Below, piece by piece: positions 61,201 through 62,873 of a stretch of 64,000 nt of DNA. Position 1 is the stretch's first letter. Each line of letters begins with the position of its first letter. This DNA is from Serripes groenlandicus (taxonomy: Eukaryota; Mollusca; Bivalvia; Cardiida; Cardiidae), in assembly GCA_031761405.1 (NCBI GenBank), contig JASEVX010000084.1, positions 500,001-564,000 of the forward strand. Reading direction: 5' to 3'. Position numbers and translations under genes: made by a program. Below the pieces are notes generated by a model. That model was given only the letters and a program-made list of their open reading frames with translations, made no database searches and was not told the DNA's origin.

Positions 61201-62873
61201 CCCACATACAGACACTTTCTGACACCTCTGCAGCAGATGACATTTGAAGACACTGTGGCAAATGGGGAAATTACTCATGATGAGCGATTTAACCATTTCC
61301 TATAATGTTTTCAACGCTAAACCTATGAATTTACTCCCTGTTACAAAGATGTTGTTTTTGTCTGGATGTTTCCAAAGTCGTCTGCTATAGATTTGTTGTA
61401 GGTGGTAAAGGGTTAGCCACTATTTAGCTTATTTATACACTGATGACAGCAAAGCCTATGTTATATGAATCAATATTTACTTGTATTCTATTTACTTACA
61501 CATTTTCTGGAGAAAATAAAAACATATGGTCATGGATATTCAAACAGTGCAGATTAAAATTCAGTATTTGACCGGGGAAATATGGTACCATATATGGTAA
61601 TGGTACGTTATTATACCCCCTTCGAAGAAGAGGGGGTATATAGGAGTCACTGTGTCTGACAGTCTGTCTGTCTGTCTGTCTGTCGGAAGCCATATTTTGT
61701 CCGGCCTATTTCTTACAAACCACTGGGTGGAATTCAATACAATTTTACATGAAGCTTCTATACCAAGGGGAGATGTGCATATCCTAAAGGGGTTACAATT
61801 GCATGATATTTTACAGAGTTATGGCCCTTTTACTATTTAAGTTATGGTGTAGGTCAAGGTGCTGTTTAGGGGGTATTTATCATCTTCAGTGATAGTTCTA
61901 GTTAAAATATGATGTGACGTCATTGAAATATGATGTGACGTCATTGAAATATGAACTCGTGTCATTCAAAATGAGGTGGTGGGGTGTGATTCACATGCCA
62001 ATCATAAATTATATTTCATGTGTAAATTATATTATTTCTTTATTTAGAATATAGAAGTTTGTATTTTCTTTTCTTTGTTCTGTCTTAACCCTTTCTCTCA
62101 TACGACAATTGATGTCTTGCAAGACCGAAGGTAGAGAGAGATGTCAGATTATCCACACCCCGAGTAGTACAATACTAAAACCTGTATCACTACTGCAATC
62201 TTATATTCCCTATGTTATTTGCCATGTTATATTGACCACTATTTACTTGTATCCACACAGATAATTGCCATGTTATATTGACCACTATTTACTTGTATTC
62301 ACACAGATAATTGCCATGTTATATTGACCACTATTTACTTGTATCCACACAGATAATTGCCATGTTATATTGACCAATATTTACTTGTATTCACACAGAT
62401 AATTGCCATGTTATATTGACCAATATTTACTTGTATTCACACAGATAATTGCCATATTATATTGACCAATATTTACTTGTATTCACACAGATAATTGCCA
62501 TGTTATATTGACCACTATTTACTTGTATCCACACAGATAATTGCCATGTTATATTGACCAATATTTACTTGTATTCACACAGATAATTGCCATGTTATAT
62601 TGACCACTATTTACTTGTATCCACACAGATAATTGCCATGTTATATTGACCACTATTTACTTGTATCCACACAGATAATTGCCATGTTATATTGACCAAT
62701 ATTTACTTGTATTCACACAGATAATTGCCATGTTTACCATACTGGACAACCTGACAGATTCCCTGACAGATTGGGTTGAAATGTTTGAAGAGAAGAGAGG
62801 TTGTGTAAATTTCTGTGGGGCTTTCGTTCTCGTAGCTCTTGGCATCGGGGCCTCCATCCTACATACAACAAAG
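34190..62873 (+). CDS. Divergent SLC6-family transporter-like gene (3' end outside window)
   Basis: Joined exons: 34190-34280, 40058-40192, 42414-42591, 51363-51434, 53052-53223, 54870-55034, 57867-57973, 59930-60048, 60922-61034, 62721-62873. That is 1305 nt, exactly 435 codons, with no stop and consistent phases. Seen: TM2 ending IQLKLGN like the family's LELSLGQ; TM3; EL2 with W-S-R-C-D-N-A-W-N-T-A-D-C (residues 114-126), matching the conserved disulfide loop of SERT/GAT proteins; an N-I-S sequon (168-170); TM4-TM5; TM6; TM7; TM8; TM9. Family knowledge: SLC6 proteins carry amines, amino acids or osmolytes with Na+/Cl- across the plasma membrane and are 600-700 residues, so TM10-12 lie beyond the window. 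Odd: TM1 N-W-R-F-P, the TM6 S-Y-N region and the TM8 L-D-S are not kept, so Na+-coupled transport is doubtful. The substrate cannot be predicted. Confidence 0.8.
34303..35030 (+). repeat. Old TTAA-MITE split by a hairpin-ended element
   Basis: MITE parts: 34303-34443 (ACTCTTTCCCATTTGCATA, GCACTTTCTCC-like stem) and 34934-35028 (GTCGTCTGCTGCAGATTAG, ATATGGGGGAAAGG). Confidence 0.5.
34444..34933 (+). repeat. Hairpin-ended element (TATACCCCC type)
   Basis: Head: TATACCCCC at 34446, inner CTTC-GAA-GAAG, GGGGGTATA. Then GGAGTCACTGTGTCGG, a GTCTGTCTG tract, GAAGCCATATTTTGTCC, and the end CAGTGATAGTTCTAGTT. Confidence 0.65.
35031..35930. repeat. Old TTAA-MITE remnants
   Basis: Arms at 35032-35090 (GACGCCTCTGCAGCAGACAA), 35345-35395 (AAGTCATCTGCTGTAG, GTACGTGGGAAAGGGG), a full worn forward copy at 35568-35795 with a good stem (GAAATTGCTCATAATGAGC), and a third start at 35819. 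No gene seen. Confidence 0.5.
35931..37652 (+). repeat. Hairpin-ended element, tandem body about 180 bp x 9
   Basis: Head TAGCTTGACTATTC-GAA-GAATATGAGAGCTA, then (GGCGTC)n. Units contain TTAGAAATTCTGGTTAAAG, GCATTGCATTGAAACTTT, ATTATCAAGTAAGATAACTC and TTTTATGCAAGTTATGG. It ends with hairpin GCTGTC-CTCC-GACAGC and TCTTGTC. Confidence 0.65.
37660..37937 (+). repeat. Hairpin-ended repeat with GTCCGTCC tract
   Basis: ATTATACCCTCCGC...TATATAGGAATC, CCATATGTCTTGTAAGCGC, then the end CATAGTTCTAGTTTTAT. Paralogue of 19045-19290. Confidence 0.55.
38373..38602 (+). repeat. TTAA MITE, young, forward
   Basis: TTAA both sides; stem partly broken (TTTCACAAAACGTGC). Confidence 0.85.
38603..39042. other. 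No gene; palindrome-MITE fragment
   Basis: 38927-39003 holds the right end of a reverse palindrome MITE (ACACAACATAGGGTTTAAG, CCCCTTATCTAGAGCTC). The rest is AT-rich and unassigned. Confidence 0.4.
39043..39697 (-). repeat. Two older TTAA-MITEs, one split by a hairpin-ended element
   Basis: 39044-39275 is a fairly complete copy with stem GAAATGGCTCATCTGAG. 39280-39407 and 39680-39692 are halves around the 39408-39679 element. Confidence 0.55.
39408..39679 (+). repeat. Hairpin-ended element (ATGCCC type)
   Basis: Outer stem ATGCCC/GGGCAT, inner CACCG-ATT-CGGTG, then a GTCTGTCTG tract, TTTAACCTTGACCACTAC, and 3' hairpin GTGTTT-CAC-AAACAC with ATCTTGTT. Confidence 0.6.
39698..39928 (+). repeat. 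TTAA MITE, young, forward
   Basis: TTAA both sides; stem imperfect (TTGAACAAAACGTGC). Confidence 0.85.
40058..40192 (+). CDS. SLC6-like gene, exon 2 (TM2)
   Basis: After ACATTTCAG; starts and ends in phase 1; donor GTAAGT. Residues 31-75: TM2 (about 33-51) and the I-Q-L-K-L-G sequence that aligns with the family's L-E-L-S-L-G, then an S-K-H-I-P-I-F-K stretch like the loop leading to TM3. Its last roughly 50 bases and donor are the source of the minisatellites in intron 2. Confidence 0.8.
40193..40930 (+). repeat. Minisatellite A: copies of the exon 2 end with its splice donor
   Basis: About eight units of roughly 75 bp: CAACAAAAGGGAATTATGG, GATTGTTGTCAAAACACATT, CCAATATTTAACGGTAAGTT, AAGTTAGGCAGTCTT. 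The first copy is exon 2 itself. Most units keep GGTAAGTTA. Reading on from the exon hits TAA in the second unit, so later donors would not give a useful product. Confidence 0.85.
40427..40628 (-). repeat. TTAA MITE, young, reverse, core deleted, inside minisatellite A
   Basis: TTAA both sides. Other units show the empty site GGTAAGTTAAGTTAGGC. The inner hairpin is lost (GGCAAATGTCTTTTGTC). Confidence 0.85.
41046..42124 (+). repeat. Minisatellite B: 40-bp unit, about 26 copies
   Basis: Unit: GGTAGTAATCAACAAAAGGG + AATTAGGGGATTGTTGTCAA. The core CAACAAAAGGGAATT...GATTGTTGTCAA is the same exon 2 stretch as in array A, but without the donor. The last copy runs on into AAACATATTCCAATATTAAAG, again exon-like. 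Several variant units recur in the same order, showing multi-unit duplication. Confidence 0.85.
42125..42413. other. Rest of intron 2
   Basis: Old TTAA-MITE scraps (ATAGCAGATGACCTTGG; GTAGATTCGTTGTCTGTGG) and a polypyrimidine-poor acceptor GTTTATGTTACAG. Confidence 0.4.
42414..42591 (+). CDS. SLC6-like gene, exon 3 (TM3 and EL2 start)
   Basis: Phase 1 to phase 2; donor GTGAGT. Residues 76-134: TM3 (about 80-105), then W114, C117, N119, W121-N122-T123, C126. The two cysteines are nine residues apart, as in the EL2 disulfide of monoamine and GABA transporters. This is the exon that best fixes the family. Confidence 0.85.
42615..42905 (+). repeat. GTCACCTGCGTAGCATGG repeat
   Basis: Begins GTGTCACCTGCGTAGCATGG, a GTCCGTCTGTC tract, and ACATTGAAACTTCTGAC. 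A shorter relative lies at 59618-59768. Confidence 0.5.
43240..44373 (+). repeat. 153-bp tandem repeat, about six copies
   Basis: Units: AAGATGATGTGTCATGCACA, TCACCCAGCCACCTACTCCC, AAGGTCAAGGTCACAGTTTG, CTTGAATGGATTTTGATATT. Because 153 is a multiple of three, a 168-codon repeated frame (43471-43977) appears; I do not regard it as a gene. A SINE interrupts one unit and the DIRS element ends the array. Confidence 0.75.
43875..44203 (+). repeat. tRNA-derived SINE, complete
   Basis: Head GGTAGCTCAGTCGGTAGCGA and GAGTTTGAATCCC; body CAGCCAGTTTCTTGGGAAG; (ATCA)n tail. Imperfect target duplication CCATATTCTTGA / CCACATTCTTAA. Confidence 0.75.
44374..44535 (+). repeat. DIRS left inverted terminal repeat
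   Basis: Outer 20 or so bases (TTTTTATGTCAAAAATACAT) are unique to this end. From TTACCAGTCATTTAATACC inward it is the reverse complement of the right end. Confidence 0.85.
45032..47809 (+). CDS. DIRS ORF1, gag-like protein
   Basis: 925 codons, ATG to TAG. Near the N-terminus is a Cys/His cluster (C12, H14, H22, C25, C28, C31, C37, C40) like a small zinc-binding unit. Residues about 210-400 are low-complexity, with repeated T-R-P-G / A-R-Q-G / Q-S-F blocks. The C-terminus (about 860-925) is very basic. This fits the putative Gag of DIRS elements, thought to package the RNA; there is no enzyme motif. It overlaps the next frame by 266 nt. The TAG is the only stop in this frame between 45032 and 50770. 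Confidence 0.8.
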   Translation: MSQKGDRRRGSCGHAVDTWDTHPDCVYCSKCTQLSPCEYCSSWSVSTWKLVKKGKTSSSRKGKSAPKKVSLVSSSEAEFEGFSQSDSATVLSGLKVKAVPTPLNTNAPPSLARDKEERVKVALDARCSVGELKPSGLIPYRNKVESAQVLESSFLEPHYLSPGVGAQPTPHPELQQSSDCCRVPDYDVCGQSFPETLGRTDSLLPITSQPGFAGAGKQDPNAVARQVPGQPGRHLAMTRPVTGQTTGPVSQFAMARQGSHSLSGEMTGLQSNSYDAARQTVTHLNMTRPGRHSFYDEVASQSVKHVAMSRQGSDQSFNYETTNLPVTQVNMTQQGVSQSFGNDGARLPVGYENISRPDSRSFVNDATSQPIAYANMARPGTSSVLSDRIDTNYHSIAGQQQSACTNNQSIGYGPTSIIHPSGSGYGNSCTERSFQSPKGTVYIVKDNTFPQYLPPVHSMEPVGNRREFQAYREHQNPTYFGMSRHSEGHLFNRQSLERQPLKQNTLAHSDKGRAKPSHTVSYAQTIDRTRPLSAAERGSVPFDLQQNMVSSESSMSESDVDQPVARPVRRRRNRIQRTRYSPSSSCNEDEGSQSAADNEPTEERWSLQQAISEVFRVVPDTLCPKVDAPPRRKNLSSLEELNAEITTPSQLLPQANNLGRMVEQLQSTRSLDSVAAGWFVPGSISKEWVSPKTYVTSKEFFPVKVPSLDGEAATLGLATPAHVLVSSKSLERWEARARLGVMVASHDDHFAVALSLLMKEENVSSKGASRILEALDTGNRHLMALQLQNATELMSTRRDAVLHAPSSLLQISKDRLRAAPLDSKLLLGGRVAAVTVSDASEQARRLSASAVSAFAQGQKRSATSTFKSKPKKPVQAKKHKRDPKAFVPRQSTSTGTKSAKPKAPFKTGSKNRQPSKYSAAPRPQP
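47544..49877 (+). pseudogene. DIRS reverse transcriptase/RNase H, one in-frame TGA
   Basis: One frame throughout, broken once by TGA at 48204-48206, between S-I and I-A-I-R-E-G-D-W. Before it: the conserved start of RT with K-K-D-G-R-W-R-P-V-I-D-L. After it: S-L-D-L-T-D-A-Y-Y-H-I, A-L-P-F-G-L-K-S-A-P, and the catalytic Y-F-D-D (48435-48446). RNase H follows, with L-F-T-D-A-S (Asp at 48936), N-N-L-E-L-K and S-T-D-N. The last part (about 49340-49600, D-L-F-A-T-R-V-N...Y-A-F-P-P) resembles the methyltransferase-like tail described for DIRS proteins (less sure). How it is translated after gag (frameshift or re-initiation) is unknown. The stop makes this copy probably defective unless read through. 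Confidence 0.85.
47885..50770 (+). CDS. DIRS tyrosine recombinase (intact ORF)
   Basis: 961 codons from an ATG at 47885. The recombinase proper is the last 360 or so residues: an SAM-like N-domain (I-A-E-S-R-R-R-S-T-R...Y-D-S-K-W) and the catalytic set R772 (A-R-R-R-S-E), H900-x-x-R903, W926 and Y936 (F-Y-L-R). These are the residues lambda-integrase-type recombinases use to cut and rejoin DNA; in DIRS the enzyme integrates a circular cDNA. The first 600 or so codons overlap the RT frame in another phase and may not be a real domain. A start nearer 49700 or readthrough of the gag TAG are alternatives. Confidence 0.85.
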   Translation: MGKYHRGSLDLICDTGRLSNSLPFSSSTDKRAYRHVVKASGHVRSDIITSEKERHREGSQPQFSGFLQPSFPRSEERRTVEAGNRFVSVKSIDTGREVQNGIDPLHMNSYSGRRLGGLAGPHRRLLPHSDRFLVEEVPSFCGKWGSLPIQGTSLRPQVRSSSLYEDNQCCGSLSSHERTPASSVFRRLATPQNRSFTSHLRSVSSLADHSAFGSNTQHAEVGISSVKEVHVRGYDVSHRLSGNSSTYGQSRFSYPEDRAHTGADYGNSPLHAVTSGFPECSSRPSQSRQASHATPSVSFSVPVASIGGLTGTGDSTDGFLQVTPSVVAGSVNLSTRGALAHTTSGSVPLYRCQCCGLGSSFRATGLYSPGHVDSGGTLFAHKQLRVEGSPASPQSVLCLRCEQNCFIVDGQYYCCVLHSQARRNALPSSLSRDLEVTPLVPGDVTSTGSETRPRPFECLSRQSVPPKQNSSGGVDIEPECSKLGVHADRDTPGGSFRHQSQSSATTLCVTDVRSCSVGSGRTDPRLEPPVRVRVSPVHSSSNRASKGSSLSGVQNTFDSTVLAPEVVVQRPPGLPLGRSNTSSASRRRTVSATRSASSSQPGNATSSRLDIIKRAIRERSFSQKVASRIAESRRRSTRIVYDSKWKIFSDWCGARSVNPECPSVTRIADFLLFLFEEKHLAVSTVKGYRSMLSNTLKFKGGESIGSNPFLSELMRSFELEKPVFRSLTPKWDLSCVLWSLTRAPYEPLESTSLKLLTYKTVFLLAFATARRRSELHALSVETGHIRFNESDGSFTLLCQPGFLAKNQLPSVIPEPITVPSLSASCGPSDTDRSLCPVRALKFYLKRVEGNRGRRKRLFLPLIGRNDISAASISRWISNTIKLAYIGLSSRDLSFLRIRPHEVRALSTSWAFSNNIPLEEILRAATWKTQSTFSSFYLRSMSGQTENLYSLGPLVASQRVVR
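50953..51048 (+). repeat. DIRS internal complementary region
   Basis: 50953-50994 is the reverse complement of the left terminus (44374-44415). 50995-51048 is the reverse complement of the right terminus (51231-51284). The two abut, as in DIRS-1, where this region is proposed to template joining of the ends into a circle. Confidence 0.9.
51104..51284 (-). repeat. DIRS right inverted terminal repeat
   Basis: Mirror of the left end up to GGTAA, then a unique outer 40 bases (TTACTTGAAAAACTTCA at the edge). Confidence 0.85.
51289..51362. other. Intron 3 remainder after the DIRS element
   Basis: A worn TTAA-MITE right end (GTATGTGGGAAAGGGTC) and then the acceptor TTATCCATTTCAG. Confidence 0.5.
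51363..51434 (+). CDS. SLC6-like gene, exon 4 (EL2)
   Basis: 72 nt, phase 2 to phase 2, donor GTAAGT. Residues 135-158: hydrophilic part of the large outer loop ending P-E-Q-E-F-F, which aligns with the family's S-P-x-x-E-F-x-E just before TM4. Confidence 0.75.
51988..52217 (-). repeat. TTAA MITE, young, reverse
   Basis: TTAA both sides; stem GCAC/GTGC. An old right end follows at 52222-52277. Confidence 0.85.
52387..52838 (+). repeat. Hairpin-ended element with duplicated 5' part
   Basis: TATACCCCCTTCGAAGAAG heads at 52388 and 52557. Each is followed by GGAGTCACTGT and GAAGCCATATTTTGTCCGG. Only the second runs to the 3' end CAGTGATAGTTCTAGTT. The second head is preceded by ATGGTACCATATATGGTAAT, as is the copy at 61609. 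Confidence 0.6.
53052..53223 (+). CDS. SLC6-like gene, exon 5 (EL2 end, TM4)
   Basis: Phase 2 to phase 0; acceptor TATTTATTACAG, donor GTAAGT. Residues 159-216: Y-L-Q-V-S-G with sequon N168-I-S170, then a hydrophobic helix (about 188-210) in the place of TM4, ending G-A-R-V-C-G-W. A second AG at 53018-53019 would add out-of-frame sequence. Confidence 0.75.
53224..54869 (+). repeat. Intron 5: old TTAA-MITEs, a SINE, unassigned sequence
   Basis: Old reverse MITEs at 53252-53480 and 53958-54188 (stem GCTCGTTTTGAGC) and 54331-54496. 53481-53957 is unassigned, with a loose internal repeat (CTTTTTCAACTTGTCAAGGTC / CTTTTCGACTTGTCGGGGCC region). I see no exon. Confidence 0.5.
54487..54775 (+). repeat. 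tRNA-headed SINE, third type, 10-bp TSD
   Basis: ATAACAACTT at 54487-54496 and 54766-54775. Head CGGTGGTGTAGTGGTAGTG and GGTACGATCCCC; body GGCGCACAGGGTTGCGG, GACTGACTGGCTTGTG; 3' domain GTTGAAAGCTGCATAAAAC. It split an old TTAA MITE. Confidence 0.75.
54870..55034 (+). CDS. SLC6-like gene, exon 6 (TM5 and loop)
   Basis: Phase 0 to phase 0; acceptor TTCTGTTTCAG, donor GTAGGT. Residues 217-271: hydrophobic helix (217-236) matching TM5, then an acidic 35-residue loop where other SLC6 members have EL3. Confidence 0.75.
55086..55262 (-). repeat. Palindrome MITE, reverse
   Basis: Arms CCCTATGTTGTGGGTACTC / AGTACCCACAACATAGGG; the core has lost a few bases. Confidence 0.7.
55397..55602 (+). repeat. 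TTAA MITE, forward, left end missing
   Basis: Begins at ACGCCTCTGTAGCAGACAGC, ends AGGGAAAGGGTTAA. Confidence 0.7.
55746..55998 (+). repeat. Hairpin-ended element (TGTCCCC type)
   Basis: Outer stem TGTCCCC/GGGGACA, inner TTTAC-GAA-GTAAA. Body GTCAGTCCGTCATTAAGTCC, TTTAACCTTGGTCATAAC. It ends ACCCCCAAAGCGGGGGACCA. Confidence 0.6.
56467..56696 (+). repeat. TTAA-type MITE, forward
   Basis: TTGA left, TTAA right; left TIR CCCTTTCCCACATATAGACG (older letter) with young interior. Stem GCTC/GAGC. Confidence 0.8.
56757..57270. repeat. Old TTAA-MITE split by a palindromic element
   Basis: MITE arms at 56760-56850 and 57215-57270. In between, GGTCATTCAATACAAAATTT at 56883 pairs with AAATTTTGTATTGAATGACC at about 56976-56995, and TGACGTTA / TGACGTCAT words lie at 57100-57190. 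Confidence 0.55.
57867..57973 (+). CDS. SLC6-like gene, exon 7 (TM6 region)
   Basis: Phase 0 to phase 2; acceptor CTATTCCAG, donor GTAAGT. Residues 272-306: D-W-T-E-G-F aligns with W-x-D-A-A-x-Q at the start of TM6. The helix breaks at P285 and P292, but the family's S/G-F-G...S-Y-N unwound segment is replaced by I-W-T-A-V-L-P-T-M-G-K. An internal G|GTAAGA at 57934 is a possible alternative donor but would break the phase with exon 8. The last 12 or so bases plus donor are repeated in array C. Confidence 0.75.
57962..58590 (+). repeat. Minisatellite C: 26-bp unit holding the exon 7 donor, about 24 copies
   Basis: Unit AGTAGAAATATGTAAGTATT + AGAATA. The first copy is the exon 7/intron 7 border itself (AGTAGAAATAT|GTAAGT). 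Most copies keep GTAAGT; some have GTAGGT or GTTAGT. Using any later donor puts TAA straight after AAT ATG. Confidence 0.9.
58642..58880 (-). repeat. TTAA MITE, young, reverse
   Basis: TTAA both sides; stem GCTC/GAGC; small AAAAAATTTG insertion. Confidence 0.85.
59317..59563 (-). repeat. Palindromic MITE, CGAGGGCTTGG family
   Basis: TCGAGGGCTTGGCGTGAAA / TTTCACGCCAAGCCCTCGA ends. Central GGTGCCATTGCTC / GAGCAATGGCACC. About 90% like 16297-16546 when reversed (estimated by eye). Confidence 0.75.
59930..60048 (+). CDS. SLC6-like gene, exon 8 (TM7)
   Basis: Phase 2 to phase 1; acceptor TTTTTATTTCAG, donor GTAAGC. Residues 307-346: helix about 308-325 (TM7), then Q-I-P-Q-L-A-M-A-P-Y and a charged loop. 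A 19-base copy of the acceptor and exon start (TTTATTTCAGTTCCTGGTT) lies 90 bp upstream but soon runs into a stop. Confidence 0.75.
60049..60921 (+). repeat. Intron 8: broken hairpin-ended element, truncated SINE, MITE scraps
   Basis: 60085-60648 is a TATACCCCC-type element split by a 5'-truncated SINE (60105-60243; flanks AAGAAGAGGGG / AAGAAGACGGGG) and by a second hairpin head TAGCTCGACTTTT-GAA-AAAAAGGAGAGCTA (60418-60449) with GGCGGC repeats. Old MITE scraps follow. Confidence 0.55.
60922..61034 (+). CDS. SLC6-like gene, exon 9 (TM8)
   Basis: Phase 1 to phase 0; acceptor TATCATTTCAG, donor GTAGGT. Residues 347-384: G-I-P-P-V-Y-A-M-L-Y-Y-L aligns with the family's M-P-x-S-x-x-W-A-I-L-F-F. 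The following L-G-L-D-S (Na2 site) is A-G-L-M-F here. Confidence 0.75.
61071..61410 (+). repeat. Young TTAA MITE joined to an older copy
   Basis: TTAA at 61071; stem GCAC/GTGC. After CCACAATG the sequence jumps to TTTGTATGAGGGAAGTGTC and an older forward copy (CCCACATACAGACACTTTC ... GTAGGTGGTAAAGGGTTA). Confidence 0.65.
61609..61904 (+). repeat. Hairpin-ended element (TATACCCCC type)
   Basis: Head TATACCCCCTTCGAAGAAG then GGGGGTATA, a GTCTGTCTG tract, and the end CAGTGATAGTTCTAGTT. Confidence 0.65.
61915..61943. promoter_or_regulatory. Two full CRE palindromes 21 bp apart
   Basis: TGACGTCA at 61915-61922 and 61936-61943, in a short duplicated AAATATGATGTGACGTCATTG context. The spacing is two helical turns. 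CREB/ATF binding is possible; chance from a local duplication is equally possible. Confidence 0.3.
62215..62734 (+). repeat. Minisatellite D: 46-bp unit holding the exon 10 acceptor, 11 copies
   Basis: Unit ATAATTGCCATGTTATATTG + ACCACTATTTACTTGTATCC + ACACAG. Units start at 62261, 62307, 62353 and so on every 46 bp to 62721. The last is exon 10 itself. Every unit ends in CACACAG; starting translation-phase reading at any earlier AG meets TGA at the seventh codon. Confidence 0.95.
62721..62873 (+). CDS. SLC6-like gene, exon 10 (TM8 end, TM9)
   Basis: Phase 0 both ends; acceptor CACACAG, donor GTAACA. Residues 385-435: I-I-A-M-F-T-I-L-D-N-L-T-D continuing TM8, an amphipathic cytoplasmic stretch with E-E-K-R-G, and TM9 (about 415-432). 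Coding for the remaining helices must lie to the right of the window. Confidence 0.75.

Larger units (their letters stand above)
61035..62720 (+). repeat. Intron 9: MITEs, hairpin-ended element, CRE pair, minisatellite D
   Basis: Young forward MITE left part 61071-61198 (right part replaced by an older copy running to about 61410); TATACCCCC element 61609-61904; two TGACGTCA sites at 61915 and 61936; MITE scrap 62086-62110; then array D. Confidence 0.6.
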
